Made by a program: the position numbers and the translations under genes | Notes under the pieces: model-generated | What the model saw: the letters and a program-made list of their open reading frames with translations, nothing else | What the model was told of the DNA's origin: nothing | The model's database searches: none | Origin: Prevotella sp. | GTDB taxonomy: Bacteria > Bacteroidota > Bacteroidia > Bacteroidales > Bacteroidaceae | Direction: 5' to 3' | DNA: 40,175 nucleotides | NCBI GenBank assembly: GCA_022779305.1 | Contig: JALFSW010000043.1 | Coordinates: 1-40,175, forward strand | Shown here: positions 33,544 to 40,175 of the stretch, in pieces | Layout of the letters: each line of letters begins with the position of its first letter | Position numbering within the stretch: position 1 is the first letter of the stretch

Positions 33544-34362
33544 TTACTTATCAATTTGCAAGGCAGCTCCAATGGCTGTACAAAATTCAGAATACTTAGG
33601 AATGATAAAATTCACACCATAAATCTTCTCCATAATTGGAAAAAGGAAGTTGCATTGTGGCAAGAGTGTAAGATTGCCTATAAGCACAAAATCTTTAATT
33701 CCACTATTGAGCGAACTCAAAATTGTTGCAGACCCTATCGATTGCAACACCAAACAGATGAGTCCCAGAGCGATATCTTCTCGACTTGTATTTCCTTTTG
33801 CATTGGCAAAGAGCGACGCCGTTGCATCCATAGGCAATCCAGAAAGTGGCTGTGCAGAAATGTCACCAATCTTCAAATTCACATTTGAAATATTACCACG
33901 CATTGCAAGTTCGGAAATTTGCAAAATATCATCTGTATTGAGTAACAATCGTGAAAGTCCGTTGAGTGTTCCGCCGCCAATACCGATACCACCAATGTGA
34001 GAAATCGATGCGCCATCACATTTCACGATAGACGTTCCAGTCCCCATAGAAACAACCAACATTCGTTCTATTCCAGCGGCAAATTGTGCCCCCATACCGT
34101 CTGAAAGAAATTCATCAACACGTTCGGTGGGCAGTCCGTAAACAGGCTTATCAATGTAAGCCGACCCCACGCCCGTAATCATAACTTTCTTTACATCAGA
34201 GAGTTCTATTTTGTTGTCATACAAATATTTACCAAAAGCACCATAAAGCGATGTGATCGGATCAGTTGCTTTTATGCGAAGTGGTTTCACTATTTCTCCG
34301 TTAGCAATACCAACGATTTTTGTAGTAGAGATGCCAACGTCAATTCCAATTGCAATATTCAT
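33544..34362 (-). CDS. coaW: Type II pantothenate kinase
   Basis: It phosphorylates pantothenate with ATP, the first step of coenzyme A synthesis, in the Fumble/CoaW branch of the ASKHA fold. The 272-aa chain starts MNIAIGIDVGISTTKIVGIA (phosphate-1 motif), with VSMGTGTSIVKCDG at about 104-117 and SHIGGIGIGGGTLNGLSRLL at 121-140. A C-terminal adenosine motif is present (DFVLIGNLTLLPQ, EFCTAIGAAL). Bacterial type II enzymes are usually not strongly feedback-inhibited by CoA. The symporter gene follows after 9 bp. A -7 element (complement of 34387-34394) lies 25 bp upstream. Confidence 0.9.
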   Translation of the reverse strand: MNIAIGIDVGISTTKIVGIANGEIVKPLRIKATDPITSLYGAFGKYLYDNKIELSDVKKVMITGVGSAYIDKPVYGLPTERVDEFLSDGMGAQFAAGIERMLVVSMGTGTSIVKCDGASISHIGGIGIGGGTLNGLSRLLLNTDDILQISELAMRGNISNVNLKIGDISAQPLSGLPMDATASLFANAKGNTSREDIALGLICLVLQSIGSATILSSLNSGIKDFVLIGNLTLLPQCNFLFPIMEKIYGVNFIIPKYSEFCTAIGAALQIDK

Positions 34363-34386
34363 AGTACCTTAATATATTATAGGCTG

Positions 34387-34394
34387 CAAAGGTA
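34387..34394 (-). promoter_or_regulatory. coaW promoter (-7 element)
   Basis: The minus strand reads TACCTTTG, a TAnnTTTG match. A TTTG is found 15 bp upstream (complement of 34410-34413), closer than usual. Confidence 0.55.
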
Positions 34395-34477
34395 CAAAAA
34401 AATAGAATGCAAAGTGGCGAAAAAAATAGTTTTTGCAAAAAACTTAAAAAACATTTTCGTATTCAGCTGAAAATGAG

Positions 34478-34485
34478 TATCTTTG
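34478..34485 (+). promoter_or_regulatory. HU gene promoter (-7 element)
   Basis: TATCTTTG matches TAnnTTTG; a T-rich TTTTCG lies about 20 bp upstream. The leader before the ATG at 34547 would be about 55 nt. Confidence 0.6.
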
Positions 34486-34546
34486 CAATCCGTTATGAGA
34501 ACTCCATAAAAAGAGAATATAAAGAACAATATATAAATTCAAGAAA

Positions 34547-34825
34547 ATGACAAAAGCAGATATCATTAATGAGATTGCAGCGTCAACAGGTATCGCAAAG
34601 AAAGATGTATCGGCAGTGGTCGAGTCGTTCATGGATGCCATCAAAGACAGCTTGCTCGACAAAAAGGAAAACGTTTATCTACGTGGTTTTGGAAGTTTTG
34701 TTGTTAAACATCGCGCAGAAAAAACAGCGCGCAACATTTCAAAGAACACAACAATCACTATCCCAGCGCACGACTTTCCAAGCTTCAAGCCTGCAAAGAC
34801 TTTCATTGAAGATATGAAAAAATAA
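34547..34825 (+). CDS. HU-family DNA-binding protein
   Basis: The 92-aa protein has the HU/IHF layout: MTKADIINEIAASTGIAKKDV helices, the dimer core (VVESFMDAIKDSLLDKKENVYLRGFGSFVV), and the basic arm with the Pro that inserts into DNA (RNISKNTTITIPAHDFPSFKPAKTF). The KHRAEKTARNISKN region is the arm. It bends and packs DNA in the nucleoid. Whether it acts as an HU homodimer or an IHF-like heterodimer is open. The 29-codon basic smORF follows 43 bp later. Confidence 0.94.
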   Translation: MTKADIINEIAASTGIAKKDVSAVVESFMDAIKDSLLDKKENVYLRGFGSFVVKHRAEKTARNISKNTTITIPAHDFPSFKPAKTFIEDMKK

Positions 34826-34868
34826 AAACAAAATAATAATAGTAATAACAATTTAAAATTTTAAAGCT

Positions 34869-34958
34869 ATGCCTAACGGAAAAAAGAAGAAGGGTCATAA
34901 AATGGCTACGCACAAGCGTAAAAAGAGATTAAGAAAGAACAGACATAAGAGCAAGTAA
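34869..34958 (+). CDS. Very small basic protein, bS22/mS38 (AURKAIP1/COX24-like) type
   Basis: ATG at 34869 and TAA at 34956-34958 enclose 29 codons. The product begins MPNGKKKKGHKMATHKRKK and ends RLRKNRHKSK: 18 of 29 residues are Lys, Arg or His. The pattern K-M-x-x-H-K-R-K-K-R-x-R-K is that of the AURKAIP1/COX24 domain, found in mitoribosomal mS38 and in mycobacterial bS22, which sit in the small ribosomal subunit. Such short ORFs occur throughout Bacteroidetes. It lies between HU and RNase G, on the same strand. The ribosomal role is inferred from motif alone. Confidence 0.8.
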   Translation: MPNGKKKKGHKMATHKRKKRLRKNRHKSK

Positions 34959-34960
34959 AA

Positions 34961-35150
34961 CCATCATAATGGTGAAAAGGCTCTTAAGAAAGAACTTTCA
35001 TTATTTGCGGGGCATGTCATCGCACACAAAAATCCTAATTCAATAGGCGTGCGATGGCAAGTCTCGATTTTTTAAGGCAGGTTCTAAAGAAAGCACAAAC
35101 ACTTTGCAGTGTGCGCCTTTAAGAACACACCTTGAAGAATATAAGCACAC
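34961..35150 (+). promoter_or_regulatory. Structured leader of the RNase G/E gene
   Basis: Between the smORF and the RNase start lie 223 nt with clear pairing: 35015-35025 with 35049-35059 (11 bp, one G-U), and GTTCTAAAG (about 35079-35087) with CTTTAAGAAC around an inner GCACA...TGTGC hairpin near 35095-35116. The mRNA leader of E. coli RNase E is folded and used for self-control; the same is plausible here. Confidence 0.5.
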
Positions 35151-35181
35151 AAAACAAAAGGCTTATAGAAGTAAGAAAAAG

Positions 35182-36753
35182 ATGACAAGCGAAGTAATTA
35201 TTGACGCCCAGCCAAAAGAAATATCGATTGCGCTTCTCGAAGATAAACGCTTGGTGGAATACCAATGCGAACCACGAGAGGCCAATTTTTCGGTTGGAAA
35301 CATATACATTGCTAAGGTTAAGAAACTAATGCCTGGACTTAACGCTTGCTTTGTAGATGTAGGATATGAGCGCGACGCTTTTCTTCATTATCTTGACTTA
35401 GGAAATCAATTTAATTCCTTTGCAAAGTACCTCAAGCAGGTGCAAAGCGACAGAAAACGACTTTTTCCAATACAAAAAGCCTCACATCTGCCCGATTTGC
35501 AGAAAGACGGAAGCATACAAAGCATTTTGCAACCTGGACAAGAAGTGATGGTACAGGTGGTGAAAGAACCGATTTCCACAAAAGGACCACGCCTCACTGG
35601 CGAAATTTCATTTGCTGGAAGATACTTAGTACTCATTCCATTCGGCAACAAAGTGAATGTTTCTTCTAAAATAAAAAGTGGAGAAGAAAGAGCAAGACTC
35701 AAACAACTCATACAAAGTATCTGTCCCAAGAACTTTGGTGTGATTGTTCGCACGGTCGCAGAAGGAAAACGAGTGGCAGAACTCGATGCAGAAATGAAGG
35801 TGTTGCTAAGCCAATGGAACGATGCAATCACAAAGGTACAGAAGACGCAAGAACGTCCTCAACTCATCTTTGAAGAAACAGGTAGAGCTGTTGCAATGCT
35901 CAGAGACCTCTTCAATCCAACCTACGAAAACATATATGTCAATGATGAGGAAATCTGTACAGCTGTTAAACATTACGTTTCGCTCATTGCACCAGAAAAG
36001 GTAAGCATCGTAAAAAAATACAACGGAAAAGTTCCGATCTTTGATAATTTTGATGTTACCAAACAAATCAAATCAAGTTTTGGAAAGACCGTAAACTACG
36101 GACATGGCTGCTACATGATTATCGAACACACGGAAGCCATGCACGTTGTAGACATTAATAGCGGAAATCGGATAAAAAACAAAGGTCAGGCACAAAATGC
36201 ACTTGACACAAACCTCGGGGCAGCCGAAGAACTCGCACGCCAATTGCGTCTCCGCGATATGGGAGGAATTATCGTGGTAGACTTCATTGATATGAATCTC
36301 GCAGAGGATAGGCAGATGCTCTATGAACGAATGTGTAAGGCAATGCAAAAAGACCGTGCCAGACATAACATCCTACCACTCAGCAAATTTGGATTGATGC
36401 AAATCACTCGACAACGTGTCCGCCCTGTGATGGATGTTGATGTGGATGAGACCTGTCCAACATGCTTTGGTTCTGGAAAAATACGTTCAAGCATTTTGTT
36501 CACTGACCAACTTGAGCGCAAGATAGACCAATTGGTGAACAAAATTGGAATTAAAAAAATCTATTTACACGTGCATCCATACGTAGCCGCATACATCAAT
36601 CAAGGGATAATATCTTTAAAAAGAAAATGGCAATTAAAGTATGGATTAGGTGTTCATATTATTCCATCGCAGAAGATGGCTTTCATGCAATATGAATTCT
36701 ATGATGCAAATCAGCGTTTCATCGACATGAAAGAGAAAAACGATAAGTCATAG
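35182..36753 (+). CDS. rng: Ribonuclease G/E family endoribonuclease
   Basis: The enzyme cuts single-stranded RNA in rRNA maturation and mRNA decay. The frame is open from 35104, but the chain homologous to the family begins at the ATG 35182 (MTSEVIIDAQPKEISIALLED), giving 523 aa. An S1-type domain covers about 35-130 (GNIYIAKVKKLMPGLNACFVDVG). Catalytic metal-binding Asp residues lie in HVVDINSGN (D324) and VVDFIDM (D367). The Zn-link CPTCFGSGK (C425, C428) allows dimer pairing. No long RNase E-type scaffold tail follows, as in RNase G. The gene ends at a strong terminator (36799-36839). Confidence 0.94.
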   Translation: MTSEVIIDAQPKEISIALLEDKRLVEYQCEPREANFSVGNIYIAKVKKLMPGLNACFVDVGYERDAFLHYLDLGNQFNSFAKYLKQVQSDRKRLFPIQKASHLPDLQKDGSIQSILQPGQEVMVQVVKEPISTKGPRLTGEISFAGRYLVLIPFGNKVNVSSKIKSGEERARLKQLIQSICPKNFGVIVRTVAEGKRVAELDAEMKVLLSQWNDAITKVQKTQERPQLIFEETGRAVAMLRDLFNPTYENIYVNDEEICTAVKHYVSLIAPEKVSIVKKYNGKVPIFDNFDVTKQIKSSFGKTVNYGHGCYMIIEHTEAMHVVDINSGNRIKNKGQAQNALDTNLGAAEELARQLRLRDMGGIIVVDFIDMNLAEDRQMLYERMCKAMQKDRARHNILPLSKFGLMQITRQRVRPVMDVDVDETCPTCFGSGKIRSSILFTDQLERKIDQLVNKIGIKKIYLHVHPYVAAYINQGIISLKRKWQLKYGLGVHIIPSQKMAFMQYEFYDANQRFIDMKEKNDKS

Positions 36754-36798
36754 AAAAACTTAAGTTCAAAGATAATAAACGAAGAAAGGCATTAAACT

Positions 36799-36839
36799 AA
36801 AAAAAGACTATGTGTAAAGAAATACGCATAGTCTTTTTT
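36799..36839. terminator. Bidirectional terminator after rng
   Basis: GACTATGTGTA (36806-36816) pairs with TACGCATAGTC (36823-36833) with one G-U, flanked by A7 on the left and T6 on the right, so it serves rng and the converging glycosyltransferase gene. Confidence 0.9.
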
Positions 36840-36928
36840 CTTTTCTTTCTCTCGCAGTCGCATAGCCCGCTATACTCCTTTAAAACCCAAAGCAGTCTAA
36901 TTTAAAGCAAAAATCCTACAAAGGGAAT

Positions 36929-37753
36929 TTATAAGACCTTTCCATAATCAACTACTTTATAATAGTTTTTTATGATGTAATCCAATCCCGTATAATTATA
37001 ATTGTAGTAATCTTTAGATTTTAACTGTCCTGTTGATACTTTCCCTATGTCGTCCACCCTTATCTCTGGCAGATAGACTACATCAAGTTCGTGGCGCAGG
37101 TTTTCTTCTGCCAAATATAGTTCTTCGCCATATAAGAAATTTGGATAAGCAATGATACCTGCTTTTTCAAAATAGCTTTTTGTTAAAATCAGAAACGAGC
37201 CATGCCCTGCATAAACACATCCTTTGGGCTGTTCAGATCTAAATTTCTTTCGTTTGTGAAGCGTCTTTGTGTAAACATAATGCACAATGGGATATTTGAA
37301 AGCAAATCTTAGCAGTTTCAGTCGCTTCAAAGAATAACGAAAGGCCGCTTGTGGATTTAAATTATAGCCTTTCGTCTGCGACATAATCATAGGAACAATC
37401 CACCCTACCCTTTCCGAAATCTCGGCTTGCAAGAGTTTTGGAATAGTTGTCTCCTCATACAACATATCTACGTTGCTAATGATGACATAGTCGGCTTGCA
37501 AAGGCGGATGGGTTTTCATCACCTCATGCAATGAGGGAAAATAACCCAAATTTTCTTTCATTGGGAGGATGGTTAAGCTGTAAGACGTTGGAAAATAGGT
37601 AATCTTCTCTTTTTGCGTGGAATTATCTACTACGATAACTTCGCAAATAAAATTCTCTTCCACTGCTTTGCACGACACATCAAGCGATGCCAAATAGTTT
37701 TCTAAACAAGCATAACTGTTATACGTAACAGCATAAATAACCAATGATTTCAT
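36929..37753 (-). CDS. Family 2 glycosyltransferase
   Basis: The 274-aa protein shows the GT-A fold of GT2: SLVIYAVTYNSYACLENYLASL at the start, CEVIVVDNSTQ (VDNS, 41-46) for nucleotide binding, LPMKENLGYFPSLHEVM, and the DXD-like YVIISNVDML (93-98). GHGSFLILTKSYFEKAG and FLYGEELYLAEENLRHELD match acceptor-side features of rhamnosyl-type GT2 enzymes. It should add a sugar to a surface polysaccharide repeat. It is the last of three genes on the minus strand, 36 bp after the fucosyltransferase-like gene. Confidence 0.88.
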   Translation of the reverse strand: MKSLVIYAVTYNSYACLENYLASLDVSCKAVEENFICEVIVVDNSTQKEKITYFPTSYSLTILPMKENLGYFPSLHEVMKTHPPLQADYVIISNVDMLYEETTIPKLLQAEISERVGWIVPMIMSQTKGYNLNPQAAFRYSLKRLKLLRFAFKYPIVHYVYTKTLHKRKKFRSEQPKGCVYAGHGSFLILTKSYFEKAGIIAYPNFLYGEELYLAEENLRHELDVVYLPEIRVDDIGKVSTGQLKSKDYYNYNYTGLDYIIKNYYKVVDYGKVL

Positions 37754-37789
37754 GTGCTGACAGTAATTTAAAAATGTTCAACCAATCTT

Positions 37790-38764
37790 CTAAACATAAA
37801 GTTCGATTTCTTCTGCATTGCCCATAAACGAAGCATACAGAGAAAAGTTCGTAGCATATAATTCTTTGGCTATCATTCGGTAAACCGTTTTTGAGCGTGA
37901 AATTAAATAAAAATCAAGAAACGTTTTCATGATACTATCATTGCTTGAAGAGTTGCTTATATGAGCAATGTTTTCAGAATTGAGGATTATCAGTGGTAAA
38001 TCCTTCATGTGAGTGAGAAATTTCTGACTATCAGAAAATAAGACTACTGGAAGTGCAGATGTTTCAATTACTTTCAAAATAGCCGCACGGCATCTTTTCA
38101 TTAAATTTGCTTGTGCCTCGGGCGATAATGTGGGATATTTGGAATCTTCAAATGTTTCTAAAGCATTCACAAATCTCACGTGAATTGAAATATATCCACG
38201 AGGCTGCAAACCCGTTTCTTCCAGAACCGCATTCAAATGGTCGCTGGGCTGAAAGAGTTCATTATAAAGCATAAAAAAAGTCTTGGGATAATCAGTATTT
38301 CCGTTCACATAAAACAAATCGTCGCCCTTATAACTACAACAAACATATTGTTTTTGGGGTGTAAGTCGATGTTGCACCCCTTTTCGTTTTCCTGTATAAA
38401 CAAAGAATCGAGTGTCTATCAACGAATATGTTATGTCATTCTTATTTGCTCTCCAGTCTATTTGATTGGGCACTAAGAAATCGGATAATAAATAAGGTGT
38501 ATCCCAAACTATTTTAAAATCATAACCATTTTGCTTTGCAATGTGATAGCAACCGACTATGGCTTTAAAACGATCGGCAAGTCCTGGATGTGAGAATTTT
38601 GGATCAAAAAGAAAATAAAAGACATTCTTTTTCTTTGCTTTTGTCGGTTTCAACTGTGAAACATAGCGCAAATTAAAGAATAAGCTCTTCAAAAGTGTGA
38701 GATATTCCTTGCCCATCTGTCCACCTAACTGGTAGATCGCATTTTTTATTTGTTTTATCATCAT
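37790..38764 (-). CDS. O-fucosyltransferase/NodZ-like glycosyltransferase (tentative)
   Basis: The 324-aa protein has an N-terminal segment HPGLADRFKAIVGCYHIAKQNGYDFKIVWDTP. It resembles the 'GLGNRLRAI...A...G' start of GT23/GT65/GT68-type fucosyltransferases, and the later RGYISIHVRFVN matches their 'VHIRRxD' donor motif; LPVVLFSDSQKFL fits the third motif. The residue expected as RR/RxD is not fully kept (HVRFVN), so activity is uncertain. Between two polysaccharide genes a role in adding a deoxyhexose is plausible. The start overlaps closely with the WbsX-like gene (1-bp gap). Confidence 0.6.
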   Translation of the reverse strand: MMIKQIKNAIYQLGGQMGKEYLTLLKSLFFNLRYVSQLKPTKAKKKNVFYFLFDPKFSHPGLADRFKAIVGCYHIAKQNGYDFKIVWDTPYLLSDFLVPNQIDWRANKNDITYSLIDTRFFVYTGKRKGVQHRLTPQKQYVCCSYKGDDLFYVNGNTDYPKTFFMLYNELFQPSDHLNAVLEETGLQPRGYISIHVRFVNALETFEDSKYPTLSPEAQANLMKRCRAAILKVIETSALPVVLFSDSQKFLTHMKDLPLIILNSENIAHISNSSSNDSIMKTFLDFYLISRSKTVYRMIAKELYATNFSLYASFMGNAEEIELYV

Positions 38765-38765
38765 C

Positions 38766-39851
38766 TTACTTTTCTTCTTCCATCACTTCTTTTATTGCTT
38801 CAAGATAACAATATTTTCGTTGTTTATCAGGTTCAAGCATCGTGCCTTCTGCCCATTCATTCCACGCATTGAGGAACAGGAAATCGGTCATGTATTTTTC
38901 TCGTGTGATGCGCATTTTCTTTCGAAGATAGTCTTTAAACGCTTCTTTGGTAGGTGGGAGAATGATGGTGCTGTTCAAACCACGGCGTGGTGTATTATCC
39001 CAACCCATGAAAACACCGCCAAACGTACCTCTCGGCGAACGCAATGCAAGTGATCTTGATGCAATAGAAGAGAAAGATTGCGGTTTGTTTAAAGGTGTTT
39101 GAGTTCCTAAGATTTTATTTTTCAATGCAATTGCACGCCTTCTCAATCGATGATAATTGCGATAAACGACAGAACGATTATAATTGGTGCGTGCAGGTTC
39201 AAACTCCACTTGATTGCGAAAAGGCAATATGCGTTTATCGGTTTTCCTTTCTCGGAGTGTGTTCACAAAATGCAAACCTGGCAATCCTTCCGCCTTTGCC
39301 ATTTCTTCCCACAATGCCAACATTGCTGGCAGGTCTTCTATGCTCTGCGATTTGTAAATAACGAAAACAGGACGCCCATCAATCTTTATGTAACGCTCGT
39401 CTTTAAAGAAAGGCAACAGGTAATTGAAATGCGCTTTCCAATCTTCTTCCTTCCCATAAGATTGCCCTATGAGCACCACATTTGCTTTCCCATCCCATGT
39501 CCGTGACCATGGCTCGTTTGCCCACGAAAAACAAAATCGCATGTCAATCGACTTGTCTGCCAACAAAAGCTCAGCTGGTTTTTCGAGTAAGAGTTTTCCA
39601 TCGAACCAATAATGATAAAAACACATGCCATAAACACCATATTGGTTAGCAAGCGCAGCCTGCCAACGCAATGTTTCAGCATTGGCTAAATCATAATAAT
39701 TATCGTTTAGCGGGGCTTTGGGCTGTTCGTGTCCGGAGAACAAAGGTTTTGCAGCCTTAACATTTGTCCAATCCGTAAAGTCTTTTCCCCACCATTCATC
39801 ATTCTCTGGTATGGTATGAAACTGAGGAAGATAGAATGCGATTAATTTCAT
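38766..39851 (-). CDS. WbsX-like glycosyltransferase / GH99-like domain protein
   Basis: The 361-aa protein begins MKLIAFYLPQFHTIPENDEWW, then GKDFTDWTNVKAAKPLF, YGVYGMCFYHYWFDGKLLLEKP and FCFSWANEPWSRTWDG, all hallmarks of the WbsX family (GH99-like TIM barrel) found in O-antigen and capsule loci, often fused to or beside glycosyltransferases. The acidic residues in WANEPW are the usual active-site candidates. The end has FLFLNAWNEWAEGTMLEPD, also typical. A perfect promoter lies upstream, so this is the first gene of the three-gene polysaccharide operon in view. The biochemical role of the family is still debated. Confidence 0.88.
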   Translation of the reverse strand: MKLIAFYLPQFHTIPENDEWWGKDFTDWTNVKAAKPLFSGHEQPKAPLNDNYYDLANAETLRWQAALANQYGVYGMCFYHYWFDGKLLLEKPAELLLADKSIDMRFCFSWANEPWSRTWDGKANVVLIGQSYGKEEDWKAHFNYLLPFFKDERYIKIDGRPVFVIYKSQSIEDLPAMLALWEEMAKAEGLPGLHFVNTLRERKTDKRILPFRNQVEFEPARTNYNRSVVYRNYHRLRRRAIALKNKILGTQTPLNKPQSFSSIASRSLALRSPRGTFGGVFMGWDNTPRRGLNSTIILPPTKEAFKDYLRKKMRITREKYMTDFLFLNAWNEWAEGTMLEPDKQRKYCYLEAIKEVMEEEK

Positions 39852-39890
39852 TGATAACCTCGTTTGTCTATTGTTTTTCGTAAATCAAGA

Positions 39891-39922
39891 CAAAGATAAA
39901 TAAATAATTTCGATGCTACAAA
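39891..39922 (-). promoter_or_regulatory. Promoter of the polysaccharide operon
   Basis: The minus strand reads TTTG (complement of 39919-39922), 20 bp, then TATCTTTG (complement of 39891-39898). It lies about 40 bp before the WbsX-like ATG. Confidence 0.75.
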
Positions 39923-39979
39923 ATTATCTGTGCTTTTATTAAAGCGAACACATAGGTTCACTCCTATCTGGAGACAAAC
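39923..39979. other. Gene-free stretch between the operon promoter and the long repeat element
   Basis: Nothing recognisable. The frame that runs from 39930 to 40127 overlaps the repeat element and has no family features. Confidence 0.4.
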
Positions 39980-40172
39980 GATTAAACCCAAACCGGTCAT
40001 TAGAGACCAAAGAGATTGCATCTTATTGTCTGTGCAGGTTGTTCTGCGTTTTATCGCAGATGTAGCGGGCTACTTCAAGATAAAACGCAGAAGAAGATGC
40101 CGACAAGTAGCTGCAAGATATTGGTAAGGGAATAAATAAGACAAAAAGAAAGCTCTCTCGGTCTAATGACCG
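39980..40172 (+). repeat. Long copy of the inverted-repeat (MITE/REPIN-like) element
   Basis: The same 11-bp ends as the copy at 14351-14450: CGGTCATTAGA (39994-40004) and TCTAATGACCG (40162-40172), with the outer AAACCC also kept on the left. The right interior block (ATTGGTAAG, then GAATAAATAAGACAAAAAG) is shared. Each end can also form a mini-hairpin (GGTC-ATTAGA-GACC; CGGTC-TAAT-GACCG). An extra interior of about 100 bp is present here and absent from the short copy, with a perfect 14-bp inverted repeat at 40042-40055 and 40079-40092. Confidence 0.8.
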
Positions 40173-40175
40173 ATT

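Noticed and set aside
36851..36874. TCGCAGTCGCAT, also seen inverted near 24731, as a dispersed repeat
   Set aside because: Only about 12 bp are shared and the flanks differ; it may be a repeat family, but two short matches are too little to claim it.

Overview
The window is about 40 kb of a low-GC Bacteroidales chromosome, most like Prevotellaceae. The evidence is a SusC/RagA-type receptor, a bacterial serine palmitoyltransferase, a ribosome-type gene block (thrS, infC, rpmI, rplT), a large exported protein with a T9SS-like C-terminal motif, near absence of Shine-Dalgarno sequences, and repeated matches to the Bacteroidetes promoter form (TTG, about 20 bp, TAnnTTTG). No tRNA, rRNA, CRISPR array or prophage was seen. 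The species is not identified.

Layout. 1-2298: a susC homologue cut at its 3' end by the edge of an insertion sequence. 2593-2924: a short transcription unit with its own promoter, phased heptamer repeats, a 45-codon membrane smORF and a terminator. 3034-10911: ppdK, rlmD, yebC and pheT. 10912-14132: serine palmitoyltransferase facing a lipid kinase, then a tRNA methyltransferase. 14351-14450: a short inverted-repeat element. 14462-19320: kdsB with an acyltransferase-like gene, divergent from a DUF2520/KdsC fused ORF, maf, a small membrane protein and a HAD phosphatase. 19341-24895: two perfect hairpins, a 66-aa acidic peptide gene, a 1406-aa modular exported protein, and a long gene-poor region with an 18.5-unit TG microsatellite. 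24896-30832: rplT, rpmI, infC, thrS, a TPR protein, def, ruvX and a SPOR lipoprotein, with a CTAG array every 9-10 bp between def and ruvX. 31052-31938: a YtxH/holin-like envelope operon. 32101-34362: an SSS-family symporter with type II pantothenate kinase. 34547-36753: HU, a 29-codon basic smORF resembling the bS22/mS38 family, and RNase G/E with a structured leader. 36929-39851: three polysaccharide genes (GT2, a fucosyltransferase-like protein, WbsX-like). 39980-40172: a second, longer copy of the inverted-repeat element.

How the genes work together. Several neighbours share pathways. KdsB and the KdsC domain both serve KDO/lipopolysaccharide synthesis. Spt and the diacylglycerol/sphingoid kinase-like protein may both act on sphingolipids. 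The symporter and CoaW suggest pantothenate uptake followed by phosphorylation. The last three genes look like part of an O-antigen or capsule locus running off the right end.

Strongest candidates for something undescribed: the CTAG array, the two-size inverted-repeat element, the modular exported protein with its small acidic partner and TG-repeat leader, and the promoter-smORF-terminator unit beside susC. All functions are inferred from sequence by eye; no database search was run.
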